From Bacteroidota bacterium (GTDB lineage Bacteria > Bacteroidota > Bacteroidia > AKYH767-A > 2013-40CM-41-45): a stretch of 64,000 nucleotides of DNA. Location of the stretch: NCBI GenBank assembly GCA_016721305.1, contig JADKIH010000010.1, positions 123,735 to 187,734 of the forward strand, written 5' to 3'. The notes under the pieces are model-generated. The model saw nothing but the letters and a program-made list of their open reading frames with translations. It had not been told where the DNA came from and did not search any database. The position numbers were made by a program, and so were the translations under genes. Shown here piece after piece: positions 19,036-29,539 of the stretch (position 1 is its first letter; each line of letters begins with the position of its first letter).

Positions 19036-19913
19036 TGAACATATTTTTCCAGTCCCTGCTCGAGACTTGTTAAAGGTGTAAACCCAAATTGCTTTAAGAT
19101 ACCGGTATCTGCTCTCCAATTCGTAGGGTCGCCGGGTTTTGTTTCCTGATTAAAATTAATATTTATTTTCGAATTGTACAGTCGACACATGATCGTTGAA
19201 GCTTCCTCAATTGTTGTTTCGATGCCTGACGCTACGTTGATCACTTCACCCTGGAATGAAGCCTTGTTTATAATCAGCTCAACAGCACGAACGAAATCGC
19301 GGATATTGATAAAGTCGCGACTTTCCTTGCCTGTGCCGAATAAGGTGATTGAATCGGAGGTAAGCATCTTCTGGTAAATGTCCCAGAAAATTTGCTTCTG
19401 CAAACGTTCACCATAAACCGAAAACACGCGCATGCTTAATGTTGGAATCTTGTAAAGCGAATGATATTCGCGGCACAGAGTTTCGCTAAGATACTTATGC
19501 CAACCATACGGAGAAAGTGGCTGAACCGGCGATTGTTCAGTGATAGGAAGACTTTTTGGTGAGCCGTATACTGCCGCACTTGAGATATGAAGGAATTTAC
19601 AACTTCGCTGGAATTTTCGGATTGCTGTCAGAACACGACTCAGAGTGTATGTGTTTAAATGGAAATCATGCTCAGGGTTTTCGATCGAGTAGGGCACGCT
19701 TCCGTTTCCACCGGCATAAATGCACACGTCATACTGCGTCTTGCTGAATATACTTTCGTAATCTGATTCAAATTTATCGACAACTGTAAAATCAGGATGC
19801 AATGGATTAGGACGTACGTCGCAACCCGAAATGCTGTTTTCAGGGTTTGTAGAAAAGTATTCTACAAGATGAGAACCGATAAATCCTCCGGAGCCAATGA
19901 TCAAAAATTTCAT
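19014..19913 (-). CDS. NAD-dependent sugar epimerase/dehydratase (extended SDR)
   Basis: A 299-residue extended SDR. The NAD site is MKFLIIGSGGFIGSHLVEYF, with GxxGFIG at residues 8-14. The catalytic Ser lies in HISSAAVYG and the YxxxK pair in YGWHKYLSE. A C-terminal ESRDFINIRDFVRAVELI block is typical of UDP- or GDP-sugar epimerases and dehydratases. It likely makes or converts a nucleotide sugar used by the adjoining transferases. Whether it is a 4-epimerase, a 4,6-dehydratase or a reductase cannot be told from these motifs. Five bp separate it from the methyltransferase upstream. Confidence 0.88.
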   Translation of the reverse strand: MKFLIIGSGGFIGSHLVEYFSTNPENSISGCDVRPNPLHPDFTVVDKFESDYESIFSKTQYDVCIYAGGNGSVPYSIENPEHDFHLNTYTLSRVLTAIRKFQRSCKFLHISSAAVYGSPKSLPITEQSPVQPLSPYGWHKYLSETLCREYHSLYKIPTLSMRVFSVYGERLQKQIFWDIYQKMLTSDSITLFGTGKESRDFINIRDFVRAVELIINKASFQGEVINVASGIETTIEEASTIMCRLYNSKININFNQETKPGDPTNWRADTGILKQFGFTPLTSLEQGLEKYVQWLKERE

Positions 19914-19918
19914 ATTCT

Positions 19919-20695
19919 TTATTTCTTTTTGATAATGAGTCCCTGACCTGTGGGCAATGATAAAATTTCATGTCCTCTTTCTGCAGCAAATTTATCGAAG
20001 GCTTTCTTTTGCGTTATGTGCGCCTGAAAACCGTAATCGTCGAGGAGTATAATTCCATGTGGAACAACTTTGTCCCAAAAATATTCTGCTGCTGCAATTT
20101 CGGGTACGACATTATTCATGTCGATAGACAAATAACAAATTTTGTTTGTGTCGGCTTGTGACAAGGTTTCCGGAACACTGCCACGAATGATTTTAGTGCG
20201 AAACGGAGCAAATGTTTTTTTGACTTCTTCGTAAGTGTCTCTATAATTGTAATTCTGGATTCCGAATTTTTTCTCTTCTTCAGTGATGTATTTTGGATCA
20301 AGTCCTTTGTAGGTGTCAAGTAAATAGAAAGTTTTTCCGGTAGAGTTGAAATCTATGTAGTCAACTATTGCTCTGGCATACGAGCCTGTATTTACACCGC
20401 ATTCAACAAAGTCACCTTCAAGATTCTTGACTGTCTCTGCACACCAACAAACAACGTGGATGCGCCATTGAAGCGAGAAGTTAGGCCACGGATTGGTGTC
20501 TTTTGCAGCTTGATAAGCTTTTGCAAAACGAGGAGTAGTAATGAAGTCGGAGTTGGCACTTGTTGCTAAGCCGTCCCAATTATAGGTTGTCGTGCCTAGC
20601 AAATTATTAAATAATTCAGAGTTATAGCGGATCTTCCCGAAATTTCGGAAGATCCATTTTAATCTTACGTAAAATATCTTCAGCTTAAGAATCAT
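19919..20695 (-). CDS. TylF/MycF-family O-methyltransferase
   Basis: A 258-residue protein resembling macrocin O-methyltransferases. The SAM region is GDFVECGVNTGSYARAIVDY near residues 95-115, with the acidic FYLLDTYKGLDP after it and a metal-site cluster ICYLSIDMNNVVPE followed by HGIILLDDYGF. Enzymes of this type methylate sugar hydroxyls in a Mg-dependent way. Its start overlaps the acyltransferase end by 11 bp. With the second methyltransferase (14123-15060) it implies two methyl marks on the exported glycan, which in ABC-exported O antigens can act as chain terminators. Confidence 0.87.
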   Translation of the reverse strand: MILKLKIFYVRLKWIFRNFGKIRYNSELFNNLLGTTTYNWDGLATSANSDFITTPRFAKAYQAAKDTNPWPNFSLQWRIHVVCWCAETVKNLEGDFVECGVNTGSYARAIVDYIDFNSTGKTFYLLDTYKGLDPKYITEEEKKFGIQNYNYRDTYEEVKKTFAPFRTKIIRGSVPETLSQADTNKICYLSIDMNNVVPEIAAAEYFWDKVVPHGIILLDDYGFQAHITQKKAFDKFAAERGHEILSLPTGQGLIIKKK

Positions 20696-21323
20696 TTCTG
20701 TCAGTAGAATCTAATCGTTTAATGAAAACTGCAGGATTTCCGGCAACAAGTGTAAATGGTTCTACATCTTTTGTAACTAAACTGCATGCTGCTATAATCG
20801 CTCCATTGCCTATTTGAACTCCTTTTAAAATAGTGCTGTTGAATCCAATCCACGCATCATCACCGATGACTACATCTTTTTCGTTCAGGTCATTCTTTTT
20901 TTGAAATCCTGAACTGAAGATCTTTTTAAAATCTTCGTGTCGAAGAGTGGCATCAATGGGATGCGAGTTGTTATCGTGTATATTTACATTGTGTGCAATC
21001 AAAACCCGATTACCAATGGTTATCTTTTTCGCACTCCAGATTCTAGTCAATTCTCCAATATAGCAATGATCACCGATCTGTATTTCTCCGCCATGTCCAA
21101 ATACCATCAGATGTCCTCTTACCTGTGTGTTATTCCCGATTCGAATCTGCTGTGGGTTGTTTTGATGGTTCTGAACTCTGGCATCTTCGTATATCGAAAC
21201 GGATGTATCGAAAGTGCAGCCCTTCTTGAGAAAGACTTTGCGATTTTCTAAAACAAAATGATTTTCTATTCGGTTTGCTATTCTGATGAAGTAATAGATC
21301 AAACGGTATATCAGCATTCTCAT
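20685..21323 (-). CDS. Left-handed beta-helix acyltransferase (hexapeptide family)
   Basis: A 212-residue protein with hexapeptide repeats: IRIGNNTQVRGHLMVFG, IQIGDHCYIGELTRIW, ITIGNRVLIAHNVNI, then VVIGDDAWIGFNSTILKGVQIGNGAIIAACS. The HDNNSHP loop holds the probable catalytic histidine of the WbbJ/NodL/maltose O-acetyltransferase group. It would add an acetyl or other acyl group to a sugar. The C-terminal LVAGNPAVFIKRL is the normal family ending. It overlaps the ABC ATPase gene by 4 bp, so it is coupled with the exporter. Confidence 0.88.
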   Translation of the reverse strand: MRMLIYRLIYYFIRIANRIENHFVLENRKVFLKKGCTFDTSVSIYEDARVQNHQNNPQQIRIGNNTQVRGHLMVFGHGGEIQIGDHCYIGELTRIWSAKKITIGNRVLIAHNVNIHDNNSHPIDATLRHEDFKKIFSSGFQKKNDLNEKDVVIGDDAWIGFNSTILKGVQIGNGAIIAACSLVTKDVEPFTLVAGNPAVFIKRLDSTDRNDS

Positions 21324-22390
21324 TTTCTTTCAGTTTTGAGAGTCCATTCACCATTAATGATGATATTCCCATAATCAATTCCTTCAAAAATTGACAATTC
21401 GGTTCCGGTATCGAATACACGTATCCGGCAAATGCTTTCCTGAATATCGTATGTTTTCCCGAAAGGAACAAATATTGCCGTTGTAAAGGAGTAGTTGTTA
21501 GGAGCAAATAGATTAGCAGGAAGTTTGACACTGACGGTAAAATTACCTGTACCGATATCAAACAGTTCGTTAGTGTTCTTGACCACGGTAAAAACACGTG
21601 AATCAAGCTTGCTTAACATTGCCAATCCTATTTTTGTGTTGGGTATGTACTCGTTTACGCGAATATGCATTAAAACTTCAATATGATCGTCGTAGCCAAA
21701 CTGATCGGTTGCTTTGAGATCTTTATCAACCGTCTCGACTGCCGAAAATACCATTTGCTTTTGTTCCACGTGTCCGGCTGTGGCTTGATATCGTCCTGTA
21801 CTGTTTTCGCCGCTGCTCAGATAATAATCAATCACTTCATTTGCTTCACCTTGCTTGGCGATTGTTCCTTCACGAAGTAATATACAGCGTGTGCACAAGC
21901 GCGCCAAAGTGCCCATTTGATGACTTACAAAAAGTATGGTCCGACCACTTTTACTCACGTCGTCCATTTTTTCCAGACATTTCTTTTGGAAATCTGCATC
22001 GCCAACGGCTAGCACTTCATCTATCACCATAATCTCAGGTTCCAGAAATGCGGCAACGGCGAATGCCAAACGTAATTGCATTCCACTCGAATAATGTTTC
22101 AATGGTGTATCACCCCGCGAAATTATTTTGCCTGAAGTAGGGGGCGAAATTTTTGAGAGAATTTTCAGTAGCGTTGACTTGCCGGCTCCATTCTTGCCGA
22201 TTATCCCGAGCGATTCGCCTTGCTGAACATCAAACGTGAGATCTTTTAAGGCATAGAAATCTTCCTTACTCATTCCGTGATTCGGCTTAAATAAACCTGC
22301 AATTGAATCACGCAGACTCAGATACGGATTCTCTTCATGGCGAATCGTAAACTTTTTAGAAAGCTGTTGAATTTCGAGAATAGGTTTCAT
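21320..22390 (-). CDS. wzt: ABC glycan exporter ATPase with C-terminal carbohydrate-binding domain (Wzt)
   Basis: A 356-residue protein. The ABC domain fills about residues 1-230: Walker A GIIGKNGAGKSTLL, signature YSSGMQLRLAFA, Walker B EIMVIDEVLAVGDADF and switch HQM. Residues about 240-356 form a beta-rich domain of the Wzt C-terminal type, which binds the chain end in ABC O-antigen exporters. The start ATG overlaps the permease stop as TGATG. With the permease it should move a finished lipid-linked polysaccharide across the inner membrane. The extra domain suggests recognition of a capped, perhaps methylated or sulfated, end. Confidence 0.92.
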   Translation of the reverse strand: MKPILEIQQLSKKFTIRHEENPYLSLRDSIAGLFKPNHGMSKEDFYALKDLTFDVQQGESLGIIGKNGAGKSTLLKILSKISPPTSGKIISRGDTPLKHYSSGMQLRLAFAVAAFLEPEIMVIDEVLAVGDADFQKKCLEKMDDVSKSGRTILFVSHQMGTLARLCTRCILLREGTIAKQGEANEVIDYYLSSGENSTGRYQATAGHVEQKQMVFSAVETVDKDLKATDQFGYDDHIEVLMHIRVNEYIPNTKIGLAMLSKLDSRVFTVVKNTNELFDIGTGNFTVSVKLPANLFAPNNYSFTTAIFVPFGKTYDIQESICRIRVFDTGTELSIFEGIDYGNIIINGEWTLKTERK

Positions 22391-23207
22391 CAGGCGATGT
22401 CGGCAAAGTAGTTTTCAGTTCGACGAAAGTATATCAGACCGGTAACAAAGAAGAAAGTTGCCGAAAGCATTGAATACACTATGACGTGAGGATCGTAAGC
22501 AATTCCTGTAACAGAATAACGGAAATATTCGATCGCTCCGAAATCGGATTCAAACTCAGTATGAGTTTTACCATTGGATCATTAAAATGATTGACGGGGT
22601 AAATTACCGGTGATACAAAAAAGAGAACTTGCATCATGAACGGAATTATATAACGGAAATCACGGTACTTGACATTCAGTGCCGATAACAAACAACCCAG
22701 TCCTGCAGTCGAGAAAAATGTAATTGTGAGTGCTAAGGGTAAGTGCAAAAGCAAGGAGGGAAGATGTGCCAGCTGGTGATAATAGGCGAGAAGTCCGATG
22801 AAAATGACAAAGGCAATCAGGAAATCGAAGAGCGACGATAAGATTGCGGAAACGGGTATGATCAAACGCGGGAAGTAGATTTTTTTGATGATGTGTGCAT
22901 TCGTCACCATGCTGTTGCCTGAGTTGGAAATCCCGGATGAGAAAATATTCCACAACAAAAGACCCGAATAGACAAAAACCGGATAGGTTGAGGTCCCTAC
23001 ATCGACTTTCAGACTTGACTGAAAGAAGTAGGTAAAAACGACCATCAAAAGGAGGGGTTGGAGGACGGCCCAGGCGGCACCAAGAAAGGTCTGTTTGTAC
23101 TTAACCTTTACGTCGCGCCAGGTAAAAAAGTAGAAAAGTTCCCGATATTCCCAAAGCTCAACAAAGTTAAAATTGAGCTTGGGCTTGGGTTTGATTTCGT
23201 ATTCCAT
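22390..23207 (-). CDS. wzm: ABC glycan exporter permease (Wzm); one frameshift near the C-terminus
   Basis: ABC-2 type permease with about six helices. The N-terminus ELFYFFTWRDVKVKYKQT leads into FLGAAWAVLQPLLLM, a family hallmark. As read, the frame ends at 22479 after LSLNPIS. One added G in the pair at plus-strand 22538-22539 gives NPISGAIEYFRYSVTG and the normal tail GLIYFRRTENYFADIA, ending in a TGATG overlap with wzt. The repaired protein has 272 residues, typical for Wzm. This is the only break located in a G/C run instead of an A/T run. Confidence 0.9.
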
Positions 23208-23306
23208 GCCACCCTTTATTGTCTAGCAAACCTAGTCTATAAATTCCATTTTATCAAGCTAGGCGGTGATGCTTTCCTGCTAGATATGAGGCAATTGGAG
23301 CAGTCT

Positions 23307-26300
23307 TTAATGTGATGCAGAGTATTTCACAATTTTCTGAATCGTATCCTCGTCACGGAATCGGATTCGTAGGGCATAAAGTCCGTCCGGAAGGTTGCTG
23401 AAATTCGAATTCAGGTCGTGTAATCCTTCTGTAGCCTTGCCCGAATATAGGGTTCATACGGTCTTGCCGGCCACATCAAAAAGATCAACAATCAGCGATC
23501 CTGAAGCCGGTAAAATCAGTCGAATATTCAATTCGTTTTCGAAAGGGTTCGGATGAGGCGCTACCACAATGATCTTGCTGGTGCGGTTAAAGCACAACTC
23601 ATTATTGCCCGGAAGTAAATCTGATTCTCCGTTCGGTGAAGTGGCTTTTATGCAGTAGTAATCGACACTCTTTTCGGGGTCTATCTGAAAGGCTGCTGTG
23701 AAATTATAATTCTGCATGCCACCGGGACCGTTTGGTAATAAATTGGTGGAGTGTTCCTTTATGGTGCTTCCGTTTTCTAAACGAGCTTCCATATCAAACG
23801 AGGTAATTTCTCTTGTTCCTAAATTGGCAATTCGTGCCACTACATAAAAATAATCTCCCTGGGTGTACGATGAATCTCCGGTTACTGCCAAATCAAGAAT
23901 CGGCTTGATGACGTAAATGTTCTTCGTCGCCGTATCGATGCATCCAAATTGACTTGTGACAATTTGAGTGATCATGAACAGTCCTGTATCGGTGTAAGTA
24001 AATGTCGGTTCGTGAAGTGTCGTAATGGTTGTGTCTGTTCCAAAATTCCATTGGTATGTTATGCCTCCAATCGAATAATCTGTCACCTGAACATCGAGCG
24101 GCGGGTTACCAAATTGAGGATCGAAACTGAAATTGGCATCGGGCAATGAATGAACATCTATAACATGACTCATCGATTTAGTACAACCGATATCGCTGGT
24201 AACGGTGAGCGTAACGTGGTAATTGCCTGTATCCGTAAATGTGTATTCGGGATTGATGCCGCTGAAGTCGGCTGTGTCTTCCAGAATATGCCAATCGTAT
24301 CCGATCAGTGATCCGTTGCTTACGGTCGATTGGTTTTGAAATGTGTATAGTCCGTTGACACATGCAGGTGACGTAACAAATTCCGCAACGGGAATCGGAC
24401 TCACTACCGCATATTTTGTTGCCGTCGAAACGCAGCCTTGTGGCGTTGTAACCTGCAGTGAGGTCAGATAATTTCCCGGATTAGCGTAGTAGTGTGCCGG
24501 CTCTTTTAGCGCACTAAACTGTCCGTCGCCGAAATTCCAATGATAAGCACTGTCGAGCGAAGAGCCCGGATTGAAAAACTCCATCAAATTTCCGAAACAG
24601 GTCGGTGAGTAAGTGAATTGCACCGGTGCCGATCTGAAAACCTGTACGGTTTTAAATAGCGTGTCGCTACATCCGAATGTTGTTACCGTTATCAGTGATG
24701 CCGTGAAACTCATTGCGGTGTCGTACTGATGAACAGGATTTGTAAGTGACGATGTATTTGTTCCGGGATGGTTGAAGTCGCCGAAATTCCATGCATACTG
24801 TGAAATCGAACTTAGCGAATCACATGTACTCAAATTTGTAAACTGAACGTTTTGCCCCGAACAGCCTAGCGTCGTTGAGAAATTGCTGATCGGTTTCTGA
24901 TTTATGTTGAGTGAATTTAATTCTATGTCTGTACAACCATCCGATGCTGTCACTACCAATGCAACCGGATACGTGCCCGCTGAATTGAAGGTGTAATATG
25001 CTGTCGAAAAGGAAGAGGAATCAAGATTGTTGAATATCCAAGTCTGTGAACTGATAGTCGTTCCGTTTGCCGCTGTGGATGTGTTGTTAAAGGTGATCAA
25101 ACTTCCTTCGCATGTGTTATTGAAGGTGTATGATGCCACCGGGCTTTCCTTGATGAGGAAGCTTTGTTGAATAGGTGCGCTCGGGCAATTGGATGGACTG
25201 TATGCAATAAGTGTAGCAGTGTAATTGCCCGGATTCGAGTAGGCATGCAATGGTGAGCCGATAGTATCGACAGCGCCGTCGCCAAAATCCCATGACCATT
25301 TGCTAATCGTATCGCCGCTAACGATAGACAAATCTGTAAATTGAATTTCATTGCCCTGGCAAAGCAAAGTCGGTATTGAAAAATTCGCCGTAGGTATATT
25401 GTTGATCTTGATTGTCCGAGTGATCGTATCTACGCAACCATTATTTGCTGAAACAATCAGCTGAACTGTGTAAGTTGAAACAACGTTTGCATAGGAGTGA
25501 AGAGGATTAGAAGCCGTATCTAAATTTCCATCGCCCAAATCCCATGCATAAGAGGAAATCGAAGAGCCGTTTGCCTGAGTCAGATTTGTAAATGAAACAG
25601 GCTGACCAATGCATGTATTTCCTTCTAGAAAATCTGCAATAGGTCGCGAGTTGACTTGTAAAAACTGTGATATGCTGCTGCTGCATCCTGCATTCGTTGT
25701 AACTGTTAATGCAACGGGAAAATTTCCTCCTGTCGGAAATGAATATTGCGGGTTCTGAGATGTTGCATTATCTCCATTTCCAAAATCCCAATTCCAACTA
25801 ACTATGTTGCCCGATGCAACACTTGAAGCATCTGTGAAAATGGTCAGGGTATTCGAACAACCGGGTGTGCTGTTGTATGCTGCTACCGGTTTGGGATCAA
25901 TAACTATGCTCTGAGAAATTACATCTGTGCATGTTCCGGATTCAACGGACAGACTTACATTGTATGTACCCGGCAATGCGTATAGGTGTTGTGGGTTCTG
26001 CAACGTGCTCGTTTGCCCATCGCCAAAATCCCAGTTCCAATTTCCCTGGCCTGACGAAAGAGAACTAAGATCAACAAAGTTTACTGTGTCACCCTCACAA
26101 TGATTGGAAGATGTAAATCCTGCTATCGCAAGTCCGCTCACGCTGACAACTTGTGTTGAAGAATTTTGATTGCCGTACGAATCCTGAACTAAAAGTGATA
26201 CTGCATGATTTCCTCCCTGATCGTAACTGATTCCGACAGGCTGTGCCAGAATGGAAGCAGAAGCAGAGGCGCTGCATGATCCTGTGTAGTTGATTACCTT

Positions 26301-27392
26301 AAAGTTATTTGTTGACTCATAGACCACAAAGCACAAATACTTCCCATTGTCACGAACCAGTTTTATAGTTCTCGGAATATCTCCCGCAAAATGATCCATT
26401 CCCAACTGAGTTGCAGAGGAAGAAGTGATCGATGCTCCTAAGCTGTATTTGTAAATGTTAGAGTTGTAACTCGAGCTTACAAAGCGCCATTCGGAGCTAT
26501 CGTTTAACATGTCGAAACCACTGGCATTTGAAATTGAAGTGATACTTGTAAAGTTGGAAGCAGTGGAAGAGAAGTTATTTCCAAATTCCATTCTTAAAAT
26601 GTTGTTGGATGAGTAGTTTGGAACAAAGGCATACCAATTATCACACGACTTCATTATTTTCACTCCAAGAGGAAAAAGTCCTCCTGTCATTGATTGAGGA
26701 GCCAAAATAACAGGTGTCGAAAGAATGTCGTTGCCAAACTCAATCACCGATAAAGTTGAGCTAAACATATTCGTTACCAGAGCATGAATATTTCCTGACG
26801 AATCGCGAACCATGTCGATACCGCGGGGGCCGTCAAATTGCGTAACTGAATTATCGGCAATGATGGCTGAACTAACAACTGCACTCGTGAGAGTTGATCC
26901 AAATTCAACGCGGATCAAATTATTGGAACCGTAACAAATGATCAGAGCGTACCAAATTCCGTTCTGCTTGATCAATTTTATTCCTGAAGGTTGATTTAAG
27001 ATTGGAGATAGTGATGTTAAATCTTCTACTAATGTGGGCTGCTGATCAAAACCGTTTCCGAAAACAAAACGAAATATTTTCTGATTCCCTTTCGATGTCA
27101 CAAAGGCTACGCGATCATTGCCTTCCACCAAAACGTCGAGGCCTTCCGGACTACTCAGCGAAAATGTACTGTCAACCAGTTCGATCCCGGGGTCGCGAAA
27201 ATGACCGGGACAAAAATCCCAATCATAAGTCAGTCCTGTACCCGAAGATGTGTTGCTGAATTGTAAAGCTTCGTTGCGGCATACTGAACTTTGTACGGAA
27301 AACTGTGAAGTAGGACATTGCGCCGAAACCTGAAAACCAATCAGGCAACAAAGCATGGAAGCAAGCAAATAGAAAGGGATAGTTAATTTCAT
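23307..27392 (-). CDS. Giant secreted PKD-repeat adhesin-like protein with beta-propeller and T9SS domain; in-frame TGA
   Basis: About 1361 codons. Signal peptide, then a PKD-like start (LTYDWDF near residue 55) broken by about 330 residues of NHL/propeller-like repeats (RFVFGNG, RVEFGST, VIEFGND, RMEFGNN) and resumed at about 385-420 (HAVSLLVQDSYGN). About nine further PKD-like repeats follow (WDFGDG, WNFGDG and variants), then a CARDB-like domain (DLAVTGDSSYTQGDY). The T9SS type A domain begins LFDVAGKTV, is cut by TGA at 23454-23456, and continues in frame TLYSGKATEGLHDL to TAA at 23307. CGA to TGA would explain the stop. It lies just upstream of the exporter genes on the same strand but is probably a separate cell-surface protein. 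Confidence 0.85.
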
Positions 27393-27473
27393 TCGATTGA
27401 TATTCAGATTTTTGAGTGTAATTGTAATCGTCTGATATCATACGAACAGGCATAGCAAAAGTTCGTCAATTTT

Positions 27474-28285
27474 TCACCGTTTCAGGTGCATTTCTTGCGC
27501 CTGGTAAATCGATTGTATGCCTTCTTTCAAAGAGATTTTTGGTACCCATCCCAATGATCTTAACTTGCTGGAATCTAATAATTTGCGATATGTTCCGTCG
27601 GGTTTGGATTCGTCAAGGCTGATTTTGCCTTTGAACTCCGTGATATCGGCAATCAACATTGCGAGATCAAAAATGCTGATATCGCTGCCAAATCCTACAT
27701 TCACAAAGCCGGCTTCATTGTACTCGAGCATGAGTTTTAGGCAGGCTTCGGCCAAATCATCCACATGCAAAAATTCTCGAAGTGGCTTTCCGCTTCCCCA
27801 AACAACGACTTCATTGCTTCCCATTATTTTCGCTTCATGGAATTTGCGAATCAGTGCAGGAAGGACATGTGAATTTTCCAAATCGTAATTGTCATTCGGG
27901 CCATACAAATTAGTCGGCATTGCAGAAATAAAATTGCAACCGTACTGTGATCGGTATGCTTCATACCCAGGAATAGTAATTTCTTGACTCCGTGTTTCCA
28001 TGAAGAATCAATTACATTAATCTCAATAGCGAGATTGTCGTAGATAAACTCTGCACGGTATTTATTATTTGCATTAATTCCACCAACTTTTGCCGCAGAA
28101 AGAAAAACGTATTCGGGTTTTTCGCTCTCAAAAAAATCAAGTACGGCTTGTTGATTGCGTAAGTCCAATTCAGAGGAAGTACGGGAAACAATGTTGTTGT
28201 AGCCCTTGCTCCGTAACTTTCTCTCAATGGCAGAACCTACCATGCCACGGTGACCGGCAACAAAAATTTTTGAATCTTTATTCAT
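27474..28285 (-). pseudogene. fcl: GDP-L-fucose synthase lacking its catalytic segment
   Basis: The N-terminal NADP site (MNKDSKIFVAGHRGMVGSA) and the C-terminal half (QYGCNFISAMPTNLYGPND, then WGSGKPLREFLHVDDLA) are clearly GDP-fucose synthase (GDP-4-keto-6-deoxymannose epimerase/reductase). The middle is gone: KKLLFLG runs directly into EAYRSQYG with a frame change near 27961-27967. About 44-45 residues are missing against the usual length of about 315, including the Ser-Cys motif and the YxxxK of the active site. The remaining DNA cannot encode a working enzyme. It overlaps gmd by 8 bp. A real deletion or an assembly collapse are both possible. Confidence 0.88.
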
Positions 28286-29389
28286 TGTAATTAAAAATAT
28301 TGTGGCCGCCTTCTTTCAGATATTTGTCTTTGCGGAATAATTCAAGATCCGATGCCATCATTTCTTTTACTAGCATGGCTAAGTCGTACTTTGGTTTCCA
28401 TCCTAATTTCTTTTGGGCTTTCGAAGCATCTCCCAGTAATAGATCAACTTCGGTCGGACGGAAGTAATTTTCATCGACGCTCATTACAAGCTTGCCTTTC
28501 GGTAATTGAAATTCGGAATTGTTGCACTGAACAACGTAGGCTTTTTCATCTTTGCCGCTTCCTTTAAATTCAATTTCAATTCCTACTTCTGCAAACGACA
28601 TTCGAAGAAATTCGCGCACCGTCGTAGTCTTTCCGGTTGCAATCACAAAGTCTTCCGCAGTGTCTTGCTGCAAAATGAGATACATGGCTTCAACATAATC
28701 TTTCGCATGTCCCCAGTCGCGTTTCGAATCTAAATTTCCGAGATATAATTCACTCTGTAAACCCAATGCAATACGCGACACGCCACGAGTGATCTTTCTG
28801 GAAACAAAAGTTTCACCGCGCATCGGCGATTCGTGGTTAAATAAAATACCGTTCGACGCAAAAATGCCATAGGCTTCACGATAATTTACCGTAATCCAGT
28901 AAGCATATAATTTGGCAACAGCATATGGTGAACGCGGATAGAATGGTGTTGTTTCTGTTTGAGGAGTTTGCTGTACGAGTCCGTATAATTCCGAAGTGGA
29001 TGCCTGATAGATTTTTGTTTTCTTAGTTAGACCGAGTAAACGAATAGCCTCCAGCAGTCGCAACGTTCCGATCCCATCTGCATTCGCCGTGTACTCGGGA
29101 GTCTCGAAGCTTACTTTCACATGCGACATCGCACCGAGATTGTAAATCTCATCGGGCTGCACTTCCTGAATGATGCGGATCAAATTGGTGCTGTCGGTCA
29201 GATCGCCATAATGTAATTTAAGATTTACATTTTGCTCGTGCGGATCCAGATAGAGATGGTCTATCCGATCTGTATTGAGTAATGAACTACGGCGTTTAAT
29301 GCCATGTACCATATAACCTTTTGCAAAAGCAATTCGGCCAGGTAGGCGCCATCTTGTCCGGTAATGCCGGTAATGAGTGCAACTTTCAT
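28278..29389 (-). CDS. gmd: GDP-mannose 4,6-dehydratase; one frameshift near the N-terminus
   Basis: The gene starts at ATG 29389 (MKVALITGITGQDGAYLAELLL). The frame is lost in the run at 29319-29322; one added A gives LLQKGYMVHGIKRRSSLLNTDR and a 370-residue protein, the standard Gmd length. Catalytic residues are visible: Thr/Ser region QASTSELYG and YAVAKLYAYW (YxxxK), plus the NADP-binding RRSS. It converts GDP-mannose to GDP-4-keto-6-deoxymannose, the substrate of the downstream fcl product. No manA, manB or manC lies in the window. It divides the leftward cluster from the divergent rdgB gene. Confidence 0.93.
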
Positions 29390-29539
29390 ATTCTGTGCTA
29401 AGTCCTCAAATATACAAATATATGTCCTCTCCGAATTGCATTTTACGCCAACGAAAGGGGTGATTTTCGACATCTCTGCGTGTCGGCCTTCGGTCGAATT
29501 CTCCGGGGAATGTGTATTTTCGGCAAATTAAAAACTGAT

